A DNA stretch of 64,000 nt from Catenulispora yoronensis (lineage in GTDB: Bacteria; Actinomycetota; Actinomycetes; Streptomycetales; Catenulisporaceae). Each line of letters begins with the position of its first letter. Position 1 is the stretch's first letter. The stretch is taken from the NCBI RefSeq assembly GCF_039531695.1, contig NZ_BAAAQN010000015.1, positions 104,748 to 168,747 on the forward strand, written 5' to 3'. A program made the translations under genes and the position numbers. This document shows positions 51,793 to 59,874 of the stretch, piece after piece. The notes below the pieces were generated by a model. It searched no databases. It was given only the letters and a program-made list of their open reading frames with translations, and was not told the DNA's origin.

Positions 51793-53835
51793 ATGACGGG
51801 GGGCGCCATGGTTCCCGGGTCGGTGGACGATCCGGGGACGGACGGGGGTGCGAGCGCGGCTGCGGCCGAGCTGCCGAGTGTGACCGAGGCTGTGCTGGCG
51901 CTGGCCGGTGCACTGACCGAGCAGCATGCTGAGCCGACAACCGAATCACCCGCGAACGCGCAGACCGCGGGTCTCCCGCCATTCCTGTCCCCCGCCGAAC
52001 CACCGCCGCCGGCCGACTACCTGCCGGTCTACGCCGCGCCGCCGACCATCCCGGCCCCGACTCCGACAGCGCCCCCGATCTCGGCCCCCTCCTCCCCCCT
52101 CGACGGCCTCAACCTCTGGCGCGGTGTCTCCCTCGCCGGCCGGGCGACTCGGCTCGGGCTGGCCGCGGCCGTCGTCATCGCCTGTGCCGCGGACCTGCCG
52201 GGGCCGCGGTCGGCGCCGGTGATCGATGATCAGCAGACCGCGGTCAGCGCGCAGGAGCGGACGCACCCCGGGGGCGGGTTGTTCCCCAGCGACAACGGCA
52301 AATCCGGGAAGGCCGGCGGGGAGATCCTGCCGTCGGCCGGGATCAAGGCCGGGGAGCCGGACTGCGCGCCCGAGCATCCCGCCGGGTGGTTGCGGGAGGA
52401 GAACCAGATCCCGGGCACGACCGCGTGGCAGGACGCGAAGCACACGCGCGCCGGGTCGGTGAACGGGTACTTGAACCGGTCCAGCGTCCAGTGCGGCGAC
52501 ACGGTGACCGCGTACCTGAGTTCGCCGGTGCCGGTGTCCGGGGCGACGCTGTCGGCGTACCGGATGGGCTACTACGACGGCGCCGGCGGCCGCCTGGTCT
52601 GGCAGACCAAGCGTCTGAGCCTCGGGCCGCAGGCGCAGGCCACGGTGACCGGGAAGGACCTGCTCACCGAGGCCCCGTGGAGGCCGACGCTGACCTTCCA
52701 CATCACCGGCCAGTGGACCCCCGGCTACTACCTGCTGGTGGTGCGCGCGCCGGGGCAGACGCCGTCGTCGATCCCGCTGGTGGTGCGGGCCGACGGGGAC
52801 ACCGCGCCGCTGGGCTTCCAGGCCAGTGTGCTGACATACCAGGCCTACAACACCTTCGGCGGGCACTCGGCGTACGCCGACTCCTCCCGGAAGGCGGCGG
52901 CGAGCTCCGAGGTGAGCTTCGACCGTCCGTACGAGGACGGCGGCTACTACTCGCCGTACCAGTACGAGCTGCCGGTGATCCGGGAGATGGAAAAGCTCGG
53001 CATCGATACGGACTACTTCACCGACCTGGACGTGGACGGCGATCCGGCCCAGCTGAAGCTGCACAAGGGCGTCGTCACCGGCGGGCACTCGGAGTACTGG
53101 ACCAAGCGGATGTACGACGGCGCCGTCGCGGCCCGTCAGGCCGGGGTGAACCTGGCCTTCTTCGGGGCGAACGGCGTCTACACCGCGGCCCGCCTGACCG
53201 GCTCCCCGACCGGCCCGGACCGGCGGGTGGTGATCCGGCGCACCACGGTCGGCGACACTGTGGCGGCGGCGGATCCGTCGCAGGCCACGGTGAACTGGGC
53301 CGAGCCGCCGCTGAGCCGGCCGGAGGCGTCGCTGCTCGGGCAGGGCTACGGCTATCTGGGCGCCAACGGGTCGTTGCGGGTGCTGCATCCGGGCTCGTGG
53401 ATCTTCGCGAACACCGGCGTCGCCGTCGGGCAGGTGCTGCGCAACACGGTCGGCGGCGAGTACGACCAGGTGGAGCCGAACAAGCCGACGACGCCGCGCG
53501 ACATAGACGTGCTGGCGGCCATGCCGATGCGGTACGCCAACGGGCACGCCGGCATGGCCACGACGACGTACTACGTGGCCACGTCGCAGGCCGGCATCTT
53601 CGACGCCGGGACGACGTACTGGCCGTGTGTGATGTCCGGCGACTGTCTGCACCTGGCGCCGACGCCGCCGGAGTCGCGGCAGGTGATAACGCAGATGACG
53701 GACAACATCCTGACGGCGTTCGCGGCGGGTCCGGCCGGACTGGCGCATCCGTCGACGCCGAACCTGCCGCCGTCGCCGGAGGGCCTGGTGGGGTCGGCGA
53801 AGCAGCCGGGCGACGTGGCGCTGCGGAGCTACTGA
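51793..53835 (+). CDS. Membrane-anchored N,N-dimethylformamidase large-subunit-like protein (copy 2)
   Basis: About 680 residues from ATG 51793; the frame is open from GTG 51682 and the true start is uncertain. A cytoplasmic Pro/Ala-rich N-terminus precedes a membrane helix (LGLAAAVVIACAADLP), then an exported domain matching copy 1: YRMGYYDGAGGRLVWQ, SFDRPYEDGGYYSPYQYELPVIREMEKLGIDTDYFTDLDVD (in pieces), GHSEYWTKRMYDGAVAARQAG and LAFFGANGVYTAARLTGS. The Glu of NEVYW in copy 1 is Gly here (NGVYT), so its metal site may differ or be lost. The tandem arrangement suggests duplication and divergence. Confidence 0.8.
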   Translation: MTGGAMVPGSVDDPGTDGGASAAAAELPSVTEAVLALAGALTEQHAEPTTESPANAQTAGLPPFLSPAEPPPPADYLPVYAAPPTIPAPTPTAPPISAPSSPLDGLNLWRGVSLAGRATRLGLAAAVVIACAADLPGPRSAPVIDDQQTAVSAQERTHPGGGLFPSDNGKSGKAGGEILPSAGIKAGEPDCAPEHPAGWLREENQIPGTTAWQDAKHTRAGSVNGYLNRSSVQCGDTVTAYLSSPVPVSGATLSAYRMGYYDGAGGRLVWQTKRLSLGPQAQATVTGKDLLTEAPWRPTLTFHITGQWTPGYYLLVVRAPGQTPSSIPLVVRADGDTAPLGFQASVLTYQAYNTFGGHSAYADSSRKAAASSEVSFDRPYEDGGYYSPYQYELPVIREMEKLGIDTDYFTDLDVDGDPAQLKLHKGVVTGGHSEYWTKRMYDGAVAARQAGVNLAFFGANGVYTAARLTGSPTGPDRRVVIRRTTVGDTVAAADPSQATVNWAEPPLSRPEASLLGQGYGYLGANGSLRVLHPGSWIFANTGVAVGQVLRNTVGGEYDQVEPNKPTTPRDIDVLAAMPMRYANGHAGMATTTYYVATSQAGIFDAGTTYWPCVMSGDCLHLAPTPPESRQVITQMTDNILTAFAAGPAGLAHPSTPNLPPSPEGLVGSAKQPGDVALRSY

Positions 53836-53898
53836 GCGGTCAGGCAGGCGCGCGAGGGACCGGGCCGGGATGGCGAGCGCGGTCCCCGCCGGTCAGCG

Positions 53899-54276
53899 TC
53901 AGTCGAGCTCGTCAGCGTACTGCCGCGCCATGGTCTTGGTGGCGCGCATCCGCCAAGCGGCGACCAGCAGCGTCCGCAGCTCGTCGTCGTCGATCTCGGC
54001 GAGGCGGACCAGCACCGCCGGGTAGCCGCGGTAGTGCTCGGTGGTGAAGAAGGCGTCGGGCCGCGCGCTGATGAGTGCTTCCTTCTCCTCGTGGGCGCAT
54101 TGCACCGCGAGGACGTCGAGCTGCGGGACGCGAGGTCCGGTCCCGTCCACGCGTTCGAGGTAGCTCCAGGCGAACAGCTTGCCCCGCAGGCGGATCGCCA
54201 AGGACTCCGGCTCCGACTGGTCCTCGGCCTCGGGCAGCGACGCGGCGAGGCGGCGGGCGGTGGCGGGATCGCTCAT
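53899..54276 (-). CDS. MmcQ/YjbR-like protein
   Basis: A 125-residue protein of the MmcQ/YjbR (CyaY-like fold) family: RRLAASLPEAEDQSEPESLAIRLRGKLFAWSYLE, the KEALISARPDAFFTTEHYRGYPAVLVRLAEIDDDEL block (in pieces) and a C-terminal helix. Such proteins are often called DNA-binding, but their role is unclear. ATG 54276 (MSDPATARR) fits the family start. It is separated from the ECF42 sigma gene by a repeat array. Confidence 0.85.
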   Translation of the reverse strand: MSDPATARRLAASLPEAEDQSEPESLAIRLRGKLFAWSYLERVDGTGPRVPQLDVLAVQCAHEEKEALISARPDAFFTTEHYRGYPAVLVRLAEIDDDELRTLLVAAWRMRATKTMARQYADELD

Positions 54277-54311
54277 GGCACGACGGTAATACAGCGCGCT
54301 CTGCCAAGGAG

Positions 54312-54550
54312 CTCCCGCAACCACCACACTTCACGCCCTCAGCCGCCTCACCCCACCCCTTCAACCACCCCACCCCTTCAACCACCAACCACCAACCACC
54401 TCACCCCTTCAACCACCAACCGCCCCACCCCTTCAACCACCAACCACCTCACCCCTTCAACCACCTCACCCCTCACTCCCGCAACCACCACTTCACGCCC
54501 TCAGCCACCTCATCCCACACCTACAACCACCTCACTCCCGCAACCACCAC
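54312..54550. repeat. G-poor composite tandem repeat array
   Basis: Five CCCCTTCAACCAC units begin at 54356, 54373, 54404, 54428 and 54452 (spacings 17, 31, 24, 24). They are flanked by copies of a longer block (CTCCCGCAACCACCAC then TTCACGCCCTCAGCC) at 54312 and 54475, with a third partial copy at about 54535. The plus strand has almost no G from 54345 to 54474. It fills the gap between the ECF42 and YjbR-like genes. Confidence 0.8.
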
Positions 54551-54551
54551 C

Positions 54552-55766
54552 TCACCCCCGCAGCCGCCGCGCCCGCTCCTCCAAAAACCGCTGCTCCGCG
54601 CTGCTCGCCGTAGCCTTCGCCGCGCGCCGGTAGTCCTCGTAGGCGGCGTCCCGCTCCCCCGCCAGCTCCAGCAGGTGCGCGCGCACCGACAGCAGCCGGT
54701 GGTGCTTGGCCATCCGCTCGTCCTCCTCCAACTCCTTCAGCACCGCCAGCCCGGCCTGCGGGTCCTCGACCTCGGCCAGTGCGATGGCCCGGTTGAGCGT
54801 GACCATCGGGTTGGGCGCGATGCGCTCCAGGATCAGGTACAGCGCGTGGACCTGCCGCCAGTCGGTGTCGGCGGCGGTGGCGGCGACGGCGTGGGTGGCG
54901 GCTATGGCGGCCTGGAGCTGGTACGGGCCCAGGTCGGTGCCGCTGAGCGAGGACTTCGCCAGGTCCAGGCCCTCGGCGACGAGGTCGGCGTCCCACGCGC
55001 CGCGGTCCTGTTCGGCCAGCGGCACCAGGTCGCCGTCGGCGGTGGTGCGGGCCCGGCGCCGGGCGTGGGTGAGCAGCATCAGCGCGAGCAGGCCGGTGAC
55101 CTCGGCGTCGTCGGGGAGCTGGGCGTGCACGAGGCGGGTCAGGCGGATCGCCTCGTCGGCGAGGTGGACGCGTTCCAGCACGGCGCCGGAGGAGGCGGTG
55201 TAGCCCTCGTTGAAGATCAGGTAGAGCACGTGCAGCACCACCCGGAGCCGTTCCTCGCGCTCCGGCGCGGGCGGCAGCTCGAAGGTGCTGCCCGCGGCCT
55301 TGACGCGCTGCTTGGCACGGCTGATCCGGACCGCCATCGTGGCTTCCGGGACCAGGAACGCGCGGGCGATCTCGGCGGTGGTGAGGCCGCCGACGGCGCG
55401 CAGCGTCAGCGCGGTCTGCGAGGCCGCGGTCAGCGTGGGGTGGCAGCACAGGAACAGCAGGAGCAGCGTGTCGTCGGTGTCCGGCACGTCCTCCGGCGGC
55501 ACGTCCGCCGCCGAGGCCAGCTCCTCGCGCTCGCGCCGGGCGTTCTCGCTGCGGATCTGGTCGATCAGCCGGTGCGAGGCGACGGTGGTCAGCCAGGCGC
55601 GCGGGTTGTCCGGCAGCCCCTGCGACGGCCACTTCACAGCCGCCGCCAGGACCGCCTCCTGCACCGCGTCCTCGCAGCCCTCGAAGCGGCCGTAGCGGCG
55701 GACCAGCGCCCCGAGGACCTGCGGGGTGAGTTCGCGGAGCAGGTCCTCGACAGCGCTTCGGGTCAT
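54552..55766 (-). CDS. ECF RNA polymerase sigma factor, ECF42 type
   Basis: A 404-residue sigma factor with region 2 (RFEGCEDAVQEAVLAAAVKWPSQGLPDNPRAWL in pieces), region 4 (LTLRAVGGLTTAEIARAFLVPEATMAVRISRAKQRVK in pieces) and a long C-terminal TPR-like domain (LYLILERIAPNPMVTLNRAIALAEVEDPQAGLAVL), the mark of the ECF42 group (SigI-like/DUF6596). ATG 55766 overlaps the stop of the upstream DGPF gene (ATGA). The C-terminal domain is thought to control activity in place of an anti-sigma factor. Confidence 0.93.
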   Translation of the reverse strand: MTRSAVEDLLRELTPQVLGALVRRYGRFEGCEDAVQEAVLAAAVKWPSQGLPDNPRAWLTTVASHRLIDQIRSENARREREELASAADVPPEDVPDTDDTLLLLFLCCHPTLTAASQTALTLRAVGGLTTAEIARAFLVPEATMAVRISRAKQRVKAAGSTFELPPAPEREERLRVVLHVLYLIFNEGYTASSGAVLERVHLADEAIRLTRLVHAQLPDDAEVTGLLALMLLTHARRRARTTADGDLVPLAEQDRGAWDADLVAEGLDLAKSSLSGTDLGPYQLQAAIAATHAVAATAADTDWRQVHALYLILERIAPNPMVTLNRAIALAEVEDPQAGLAVLKELEEDERMAKHHRLLSVRAHLLELAGERDAAYEDYRRAAKATASSAEQRFLEERARRLRG

Positions 55767-56134
55767 GCCTCCAATTGTCCATCGGAGAAGAGGACCTGCC
55801 GCACTTCCACGCCGAGGCCCTCGATCGCGGCGTCCGGGATCTGCGCGGCCAGCTCCAGCGCGCGGTCCCGGTCCTCGACGTCGACCAGGTAGAAGCCGCC
55901 GAGGTACTCCTTGGCCTCCAGGAACGGGCCGTCGGTCACCACCCGCTGCCCGTCGTGGACCCGGACCACGGCCGCCTGCGACGGGTCGACCAGGGCCTGG
56001 GTGATGATCAGTTCCCCGGAGGCCTTCAGCCCCTCGAGGAACTCGCCGTGGCCCTGGCCGAGCGCCTGCCGCTCCTCGTCGGTCAAGGCGTCCAGCACGG
56101 CCGGGTTGATGTGCATGCTGATCACGAACTGCAT
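55763..56134 (-). CDS. YCII/DGPF-domain protein, partner of ECF42
   Basis: A 123-residue ferredoxin-like YCII domain with the diagnostic VTDGPFLEAKEYLGGFYLVD. DGPF proteins are nearly always encoded beside ECF42 sigma factors and are often part of their regulon; their biochemical function is unknown. It is translationally coupled to the sigma gene. Confidence 0.9.
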   Translation of the reverse strand: MQFVISMHINPAVLDALTDEERQALGQGHGEFLEGLKASGELIITQALVDPSQAAVVRVHDGQRVVTDGPFLEAKEYLGGFYLVDVEDRDRALELAAQIPDAAIEGLGVEVRQVLFSDGQLEA

Positions 56135-56216
56135 CTGTCGTCACTCCTCGGGTCGCCGGGCCCGTCGGGGGCCCTTCCACTCGGTAGCCGGAGCCGCCAG
56201 GCAGATCTTGACATCC

Positions 56217-56240
56217 CGCGCCGAGATTTTTTCCGGCGCG
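56217..56240. promoter_or_regulatory. Dyad with central T run in divergent ECF42/MFS promoter region
   Basis: CGCGCCG-N10-CGGCGCG, where the centre contains TTTTTT, lies between the divergent DGPF and MFS starts. A TTGACA hexamer ends just before it (56207-56212). It is a candidate operator; a promoter -10 element is not evident. Confidence 0.4.
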
Positions 56241-56332
56241 CGCCGACGCCGATGTTAAGAACCCGGCGGCGGCTCCGGCCACCGGGCGAGACGGCGGAAC
56301 CCCGTGAAACCGAGACCCGAGGAGCACCGAGG

Positions 56333-57865
56333 ATGCGGACCAACCGCGCGAAGTGGGGCCTGGCCCTGCTGATGCTGCCGACCCTGATCGTCGCCATGGA
56401 TGTGACGGCACTGCTGCTGGCGCTGCCGCACCTGGCAGCCGACCTGGGCGCGAACAACGTTCAGCAGCTGTGGATCAGCGACAGCTACGGCCTGATGGTG
56501 GCCGGCCTGGTGATCACCATGGGCACGCTCGGGGACCGGATCGGGCGCCGCCGGCTGCTGGTGGCCGGGGCCACCGGGTTCGCGGCCCTGTCGCTGGTGG
56601 CGGCGTTCGCGACCGATCCGCTGACGCTGATCGTCGTGCGCGCGCTGCTGGGCGTGTTCGGGGCCACGCTGGCGCCGTCCACGCTGGCGCTGATCACGAA
56701 CATGTTCCACGACCAGCGCGAGCGCGGCCGCGCCATCGCCACCTGGGCCACCTGCCAGTTCGCCGGCGGCGCGCTCGGCCCGGTGCTGGCCGGGTTCCTG
56801 CTCCAGCACTTCTGGTGGGGCTCGGTGTTCCTGGCCGCGGTGCCGCCGATGGTGCTGCTGGCCCTGGCCGGACCGTTCCTGCTTCCGGAGTACCGCAGCG
56901 ACCGCGCCGGCCGATTGGACCCGGCGAGCGTCGTGCTGTCGCTGGCGGCGGTGCTGCCGATGGTCTACGGGATCAAGCAGCTGACCGTCGCGACCACGGC
57001 CAGGCACGCGGTGGCGGTCCCGCTGGCGGCGCTCGTGATCGGCGCGGCGATCGGCGCGGTGTTCGTCCGGCGGCAGCTGCGCATCCCGGTTCCGCTGCTG
57101 GATCTGCGCCTGCTGCGGAACCCCGGCTTCAGCGCGGTGCTGATCTCGCTCGTCTTCGCGGGCACCGCCATGGCCGGGACCGGTCTGCTGGTGACGCAGT
57201 ACCTGCAGGGCGTGCTGGGCCGCTCGCCGATGGCCTCGGCGCTGCTGTTCACCCCGATGGGGCTGGCCGTGGCGGTCGGGACGATCACCGCCCCGGCGCT
57301 CACCCGGCGGCTGCGCCCGGCGACCGCCATCGCCGCCGGACTGGTGGTCTCGGCGGCCGGGGCGGCGCTGCTGACCCTGGTCGACGGCAGCGGCGACCTG
57401 CCGCTGCTGATGACCGGCATCGCGGTGCTGGCGGCGGGTACCGGCCCGCTGTTCGCGCTCGGCACCGGTCTGGTGATGAGCAGCGTGCCGCCGGAGCGCG
57501 CGGGCTCGGCCGCGTCGATGTCGGAGACCGGCAACTACTTCGGCGGATCGCTCGGGTTCGCCGTGCTGGGCGCGGCGGCCGCGGCCGTGTACCGGGGCTC
57601 GGCGCACGGGACGTCGGACTCGCTGCCCGGCGCGCTCGCCGCGGCCGGGCGGCTGCCGGCGCCGGAGGCCGCGTCGCTGCTGCACACGGCCCGGTCGGCG
57701 TTCACCGACGCGCTGCACGTCACCGGCGTGGTCGCCACGCTGATCTTCGTCGGGCTGGCCGTGCTGGTGACGGCGATGCGGCCGGCGGGTACGAGCGGGC
57801 CGCGCGCGGAGCAGGCCGCCGGCACGGCGGAGTCCGCCGAGGAGTCGCTCGTCCCAGCTTCCTGA
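56333..57865 (+). CDS. MFS drug exporter, DHA2 (14-TM, EmrB/QacA) type
   Basis: A 510-residue transporter. VAMDVTALLLALPHLAADLG is the helix 1 motif of DHA2, with SYGLMVAGLVITMGTLGDRIGRRRLL (motif A, in pieces) and GALGPVLAGFLLQ (motif C, antiporter). About fourteen membrane segments are present. ATG 56333 has GAGGAG upstream. It is divergent from the ECF42 unit and could be a target of that sigma factor; this is inference. Substrates are probably lipophilic cations or drugs. Confidence 0.92.
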   Translation: MRTNRAKWGLALLMLPTLIVAMDVTALLLALPHLAADLGANNVQQLWISDSYGLMVAGLVITMGTLGDRIGRRRLLVAGATGFAALSLVAAFATDPLTLIVVRALLGVFGATLAPSTLALITNMFHDQRERGRAIATWATCQFAGGALGPVLAGFLLQHFWWGSVFLAAVPPMVLLALAGPFLLPEYRSDRAGRLDPASVVLSLAAVLPMVYGIKQLTVATTARHAVAVPLAALVIGAAIGAVFVRRQLRIPVPLLDLRLLRNPGFSAVLISLVFAGTAMAGTGLLVTQYLQGVLGRSPMASALLFTPMGLAVAVGTITAPALTRRLRPATAIAAGLVVSAAGAALLTLVDGSGDLPLLMTGIAVLAAGTGPLFALGTGLVMSSVPPERAGSAASMSETGNYFGGSLGFAVLGAAAAAVYRGSAHGTSDSLPGALAAAGRLPAPEAASLLHTARSAFTDALHVTGVVATLIFVGLAVLVTAMRPAGTSGPRAEQAAGTAESAEESLVPAS

Positions 57866-57918
57866 TCAGGGATCCGAGTCGACCCACCACCAGCGGTCGG
57901 ACGGCTGATGCCCGCGCT

Positions 57919-58776
57919 TCAGGAGGCCGGGGCCGAAGCCGGGGTGCTCGGCGCGGCCGGGCTGGCCGGGGCGGCCGGGGTGCTCGGTGCGGAGGCGGCC
58001 GGGGTGCTCGGTGCGGAGGCGGCCGGGGTCGCGGGCGTCGCCGGAGTCGCGGGAGCCGTCGGCGTGGTGTGCTTGTACAGGGCCTCGCCGATCTTCAGGA
58101 CGAACGCCTTCGCGTCGTCGCCCTTGACCAGGGCCTCCTGCACCGTGATCAGGAAGGTGCGGTTGCCGTCGAACATCACCAGGACCACGTCCTTGCCGGC
58201 CTCGGTCACGTAGGTGGCGGGGTGGCCGGCGACCGAGATCGGGGCGTACTGGGCGCCGCTGCCGGCCAGGTTGCCGACGGTGGCGGCGCCGCGGCTGCGG
58301 GCGCTGGCGGCGTCGGCGTAGGTCGCGAGCTGGACCTCGACCTGGTTGGAGGCGATCTTGCCGGCGGCGTCCAGGACCACGCCGTACTGGCAGACCACGC
58401 GACCGGTCTGCTTGTAGCCCGCGTTGGGCTGGAAGGGCTGGAAGAAGTCGCCGCCGCTGAGCGGGTTGCCCAGGGCCAGCTGCATGTCGGCGTCGGTCAC
58501 CAGGCCGCTGCACGTCTTCGGCAGCTGGGCGGCGTCCACGAGCGGCCCGGCGGCCGGGTCGAAGCTGGGGGCCGCGCTGCTGGGGCTGGAGGCGCCCGTG
58601 GACGACTGGGAGCCCGGGAAGGAGCCGGCGCCCTTGCTGGTGGACGTATCGCCCTTCACCGAGCCGCTGCTGCCGCCGCACGCCACCAGGGAGACGGCCG
58701 CCAAGGCGGCGACGCCGAGCCCGGATATGCGTGTCATCGTCCGGCCGGTTCGGTGCGAGGTCGAGAGGGTCCGCAT
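57919..58776 (-). CDS. DUF3558-like lipoprotein
   Basis: A 285-residue lipoprotein with signal peptide and lipobox LVAC in LAAVSLVACGGSS. The mature domain has CSGLVTDADMQLALGNPLSGG and a second Cys in GRVVCQYGV, typical of DUF3558-like surface lipoproteins. The tail is a Pro/Ala/Ser/Thr repeat with two copies of PAASAPST. Start ATG 58776 (AGGT about nine bases upstream) or ATG 58737. It is last in an operon with an anchored propeller and an MFS protein. Confidence 0.82.
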   Translation of the reverse strand: MRTLSTSHRTGRTMTRISGLGVAALAAVSLVACGGSSGSVKGDTSTSKGAGSFPGSQSSTGASSPSSAAPSFDPAAGPLVDAAQLPKTCSGLVTDADMQLALGNPLSGGDFFQPFQPNAGYKQTGRVVCQYGVVLDAAGKIASNQVEVQLATYADAASARSRGAATVGNLAGSGAQYAPISVAGHPATYVTEAGKDVVLVMFDGNRTFLITVQEALVKGDDAKAFVLKIGEALYKHTTPTAPATPATPATPAASAPSTPAASAPSTPAAPASPAAPSTPASAPAS

Positions 58777-58821
58777 GATTGGCAACCTATCGGATCGGTC
58801 CTACGCGTGGGTAGGAGCGGC

Positions 58822-59874
58822 TCATCCCGACGTCACCGAGGGCGACATGCCGTTGAGGGCCAGCAGGCGCGGGGCTCCGCCGCCGTCGGCGGGGACCGCG
58901 TAGAGGTCGCTGCCGGGGTCGTTGTCGTGCGGCACCGCGTACATCACGGTGTGCGCGTCCAGCCACGCCGCCTGATCGTCGACGCTGCGCGTCTCGGCCA
59001 GCGGCGTCTCCTTCATCGTGGCCAGGTCGAGGACGGTGAAGCGCCAGGGACGCCGGATGTCGTCGGAAACCCGCTTCTTGAACACCAGGCGGGTCCCGTC
59101 CGGGGAGAGCGAGGGACACTCCAGGTTCTCGCGCAGAGCGGTCAGCGTGTGTGCCTTGAGATCGCCGCGCATCAGCCACGTCTTACTGGTGCTGCCCATG
59201 GTCGCGTAGAAGGTGTTGTCGTCGGCGGTGAAAGTAACGCCCCAGTAGTTCACGTCGACAGCCTTATAGGGCTTCCCGTCCACGGTCGCGGCGAAGGCCT
59301 CCAGGGAATCGATGTAGGCGCCTGTCTTGAGATCCAGGATCGACGTACGCGTGGACGCTCCGGGCTGCGTATAGGAGTCGCCGGTGACGAAGGTGGTCCA
59401 GGACGCCATGCGACCGTCGGCGGACAGGCGCGCGCGGTTCGGGGTGCCGGTGATCTCAAGCTTCTTGATCTGCTTAAGAGAACTGTCGTAGATCTCCGCA
59501 TAGGGCTGGCTCATGAGATCGCCCTCGGACTGAAGGCAGAGCAGTACGCGGGAAGCTGTATAGGAACGCTCGCACGGGATGTTCGAGAGCGTCGGCGCGG
59601 CGCCTTGTGCGGCGGCCAGCGGTTGCTCCACGACCTTCCCGAAGTCGGGCCCTTGGACCGTCGTCCTATAGGTGAGCTGCCCGCCGGCCACCGTAAAGCT
59701 TCCGACGACGCCGGCTCGCTGCTTGGAGCGGCCGAGGAAGGCGGCCAGACCCGCGGCGACGGCGACTACTGCCAGCACCGCAATAGCGGAGATCAGGATC
59801 TTGGCGCGCTTGTCGTGAGTCGGTGCGGGCTCTTGGGTCTTGGTCTCCGCTTCCTCGCGGAGATCGTCAGTCAC
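58822..59874 (-). CDS. Membrane-anchored TolB-like beta-propeller protein
   Basis: A 350-residue protein with a short cytoplasmic N-terminus, one membrane helix (ILISAIAVLAVVAVAAGLAAFL) and an exported domain with repeated blade motifs such as ARLSADGRMASWTTF, GVTFTADDNTFYAT, PSLSPDGTRLVFKK and AAWLDAHTVMYAVPHD. It is TolB/WD40-like in repeat form. GTG 59874 overlaps the MFS stop by eight bases. A sensor or scaffold role at the outer face of the membrane is plausible; no ligand can be named. Confidence 0.85.
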   Translation of the reverse strand: MTDDLREEAETKTQEPAPTHDKRAKILISAIAVLAVVAVAAGLAAFLGRSKQRAGVVGSFTVAGGQLTYRTTVQGPDFGKVVEQPLAAAQGAAPTLSNIPCERSYTASRVLLCLQSEGDLMSQPYAEIYDSSLKQIKKLEITGTPNRARLSADGRMASWTTFVTGDSYTQPGASTRTSILDLKTGAYIDSLEAFAATVDGKPYKAVDVNYWGVTFTADDNTFYATMGSTSKTWLMRGDLKAHTLTALRENLECPSLSPDGTRLVFKKRVSDDIRRPWRFTVLDLATMKETPLAETRSVDDQAAWLDAHTVMYAVPHDNDPGSDLYAVPADGGGAPRLLALNGMSPSVTSG

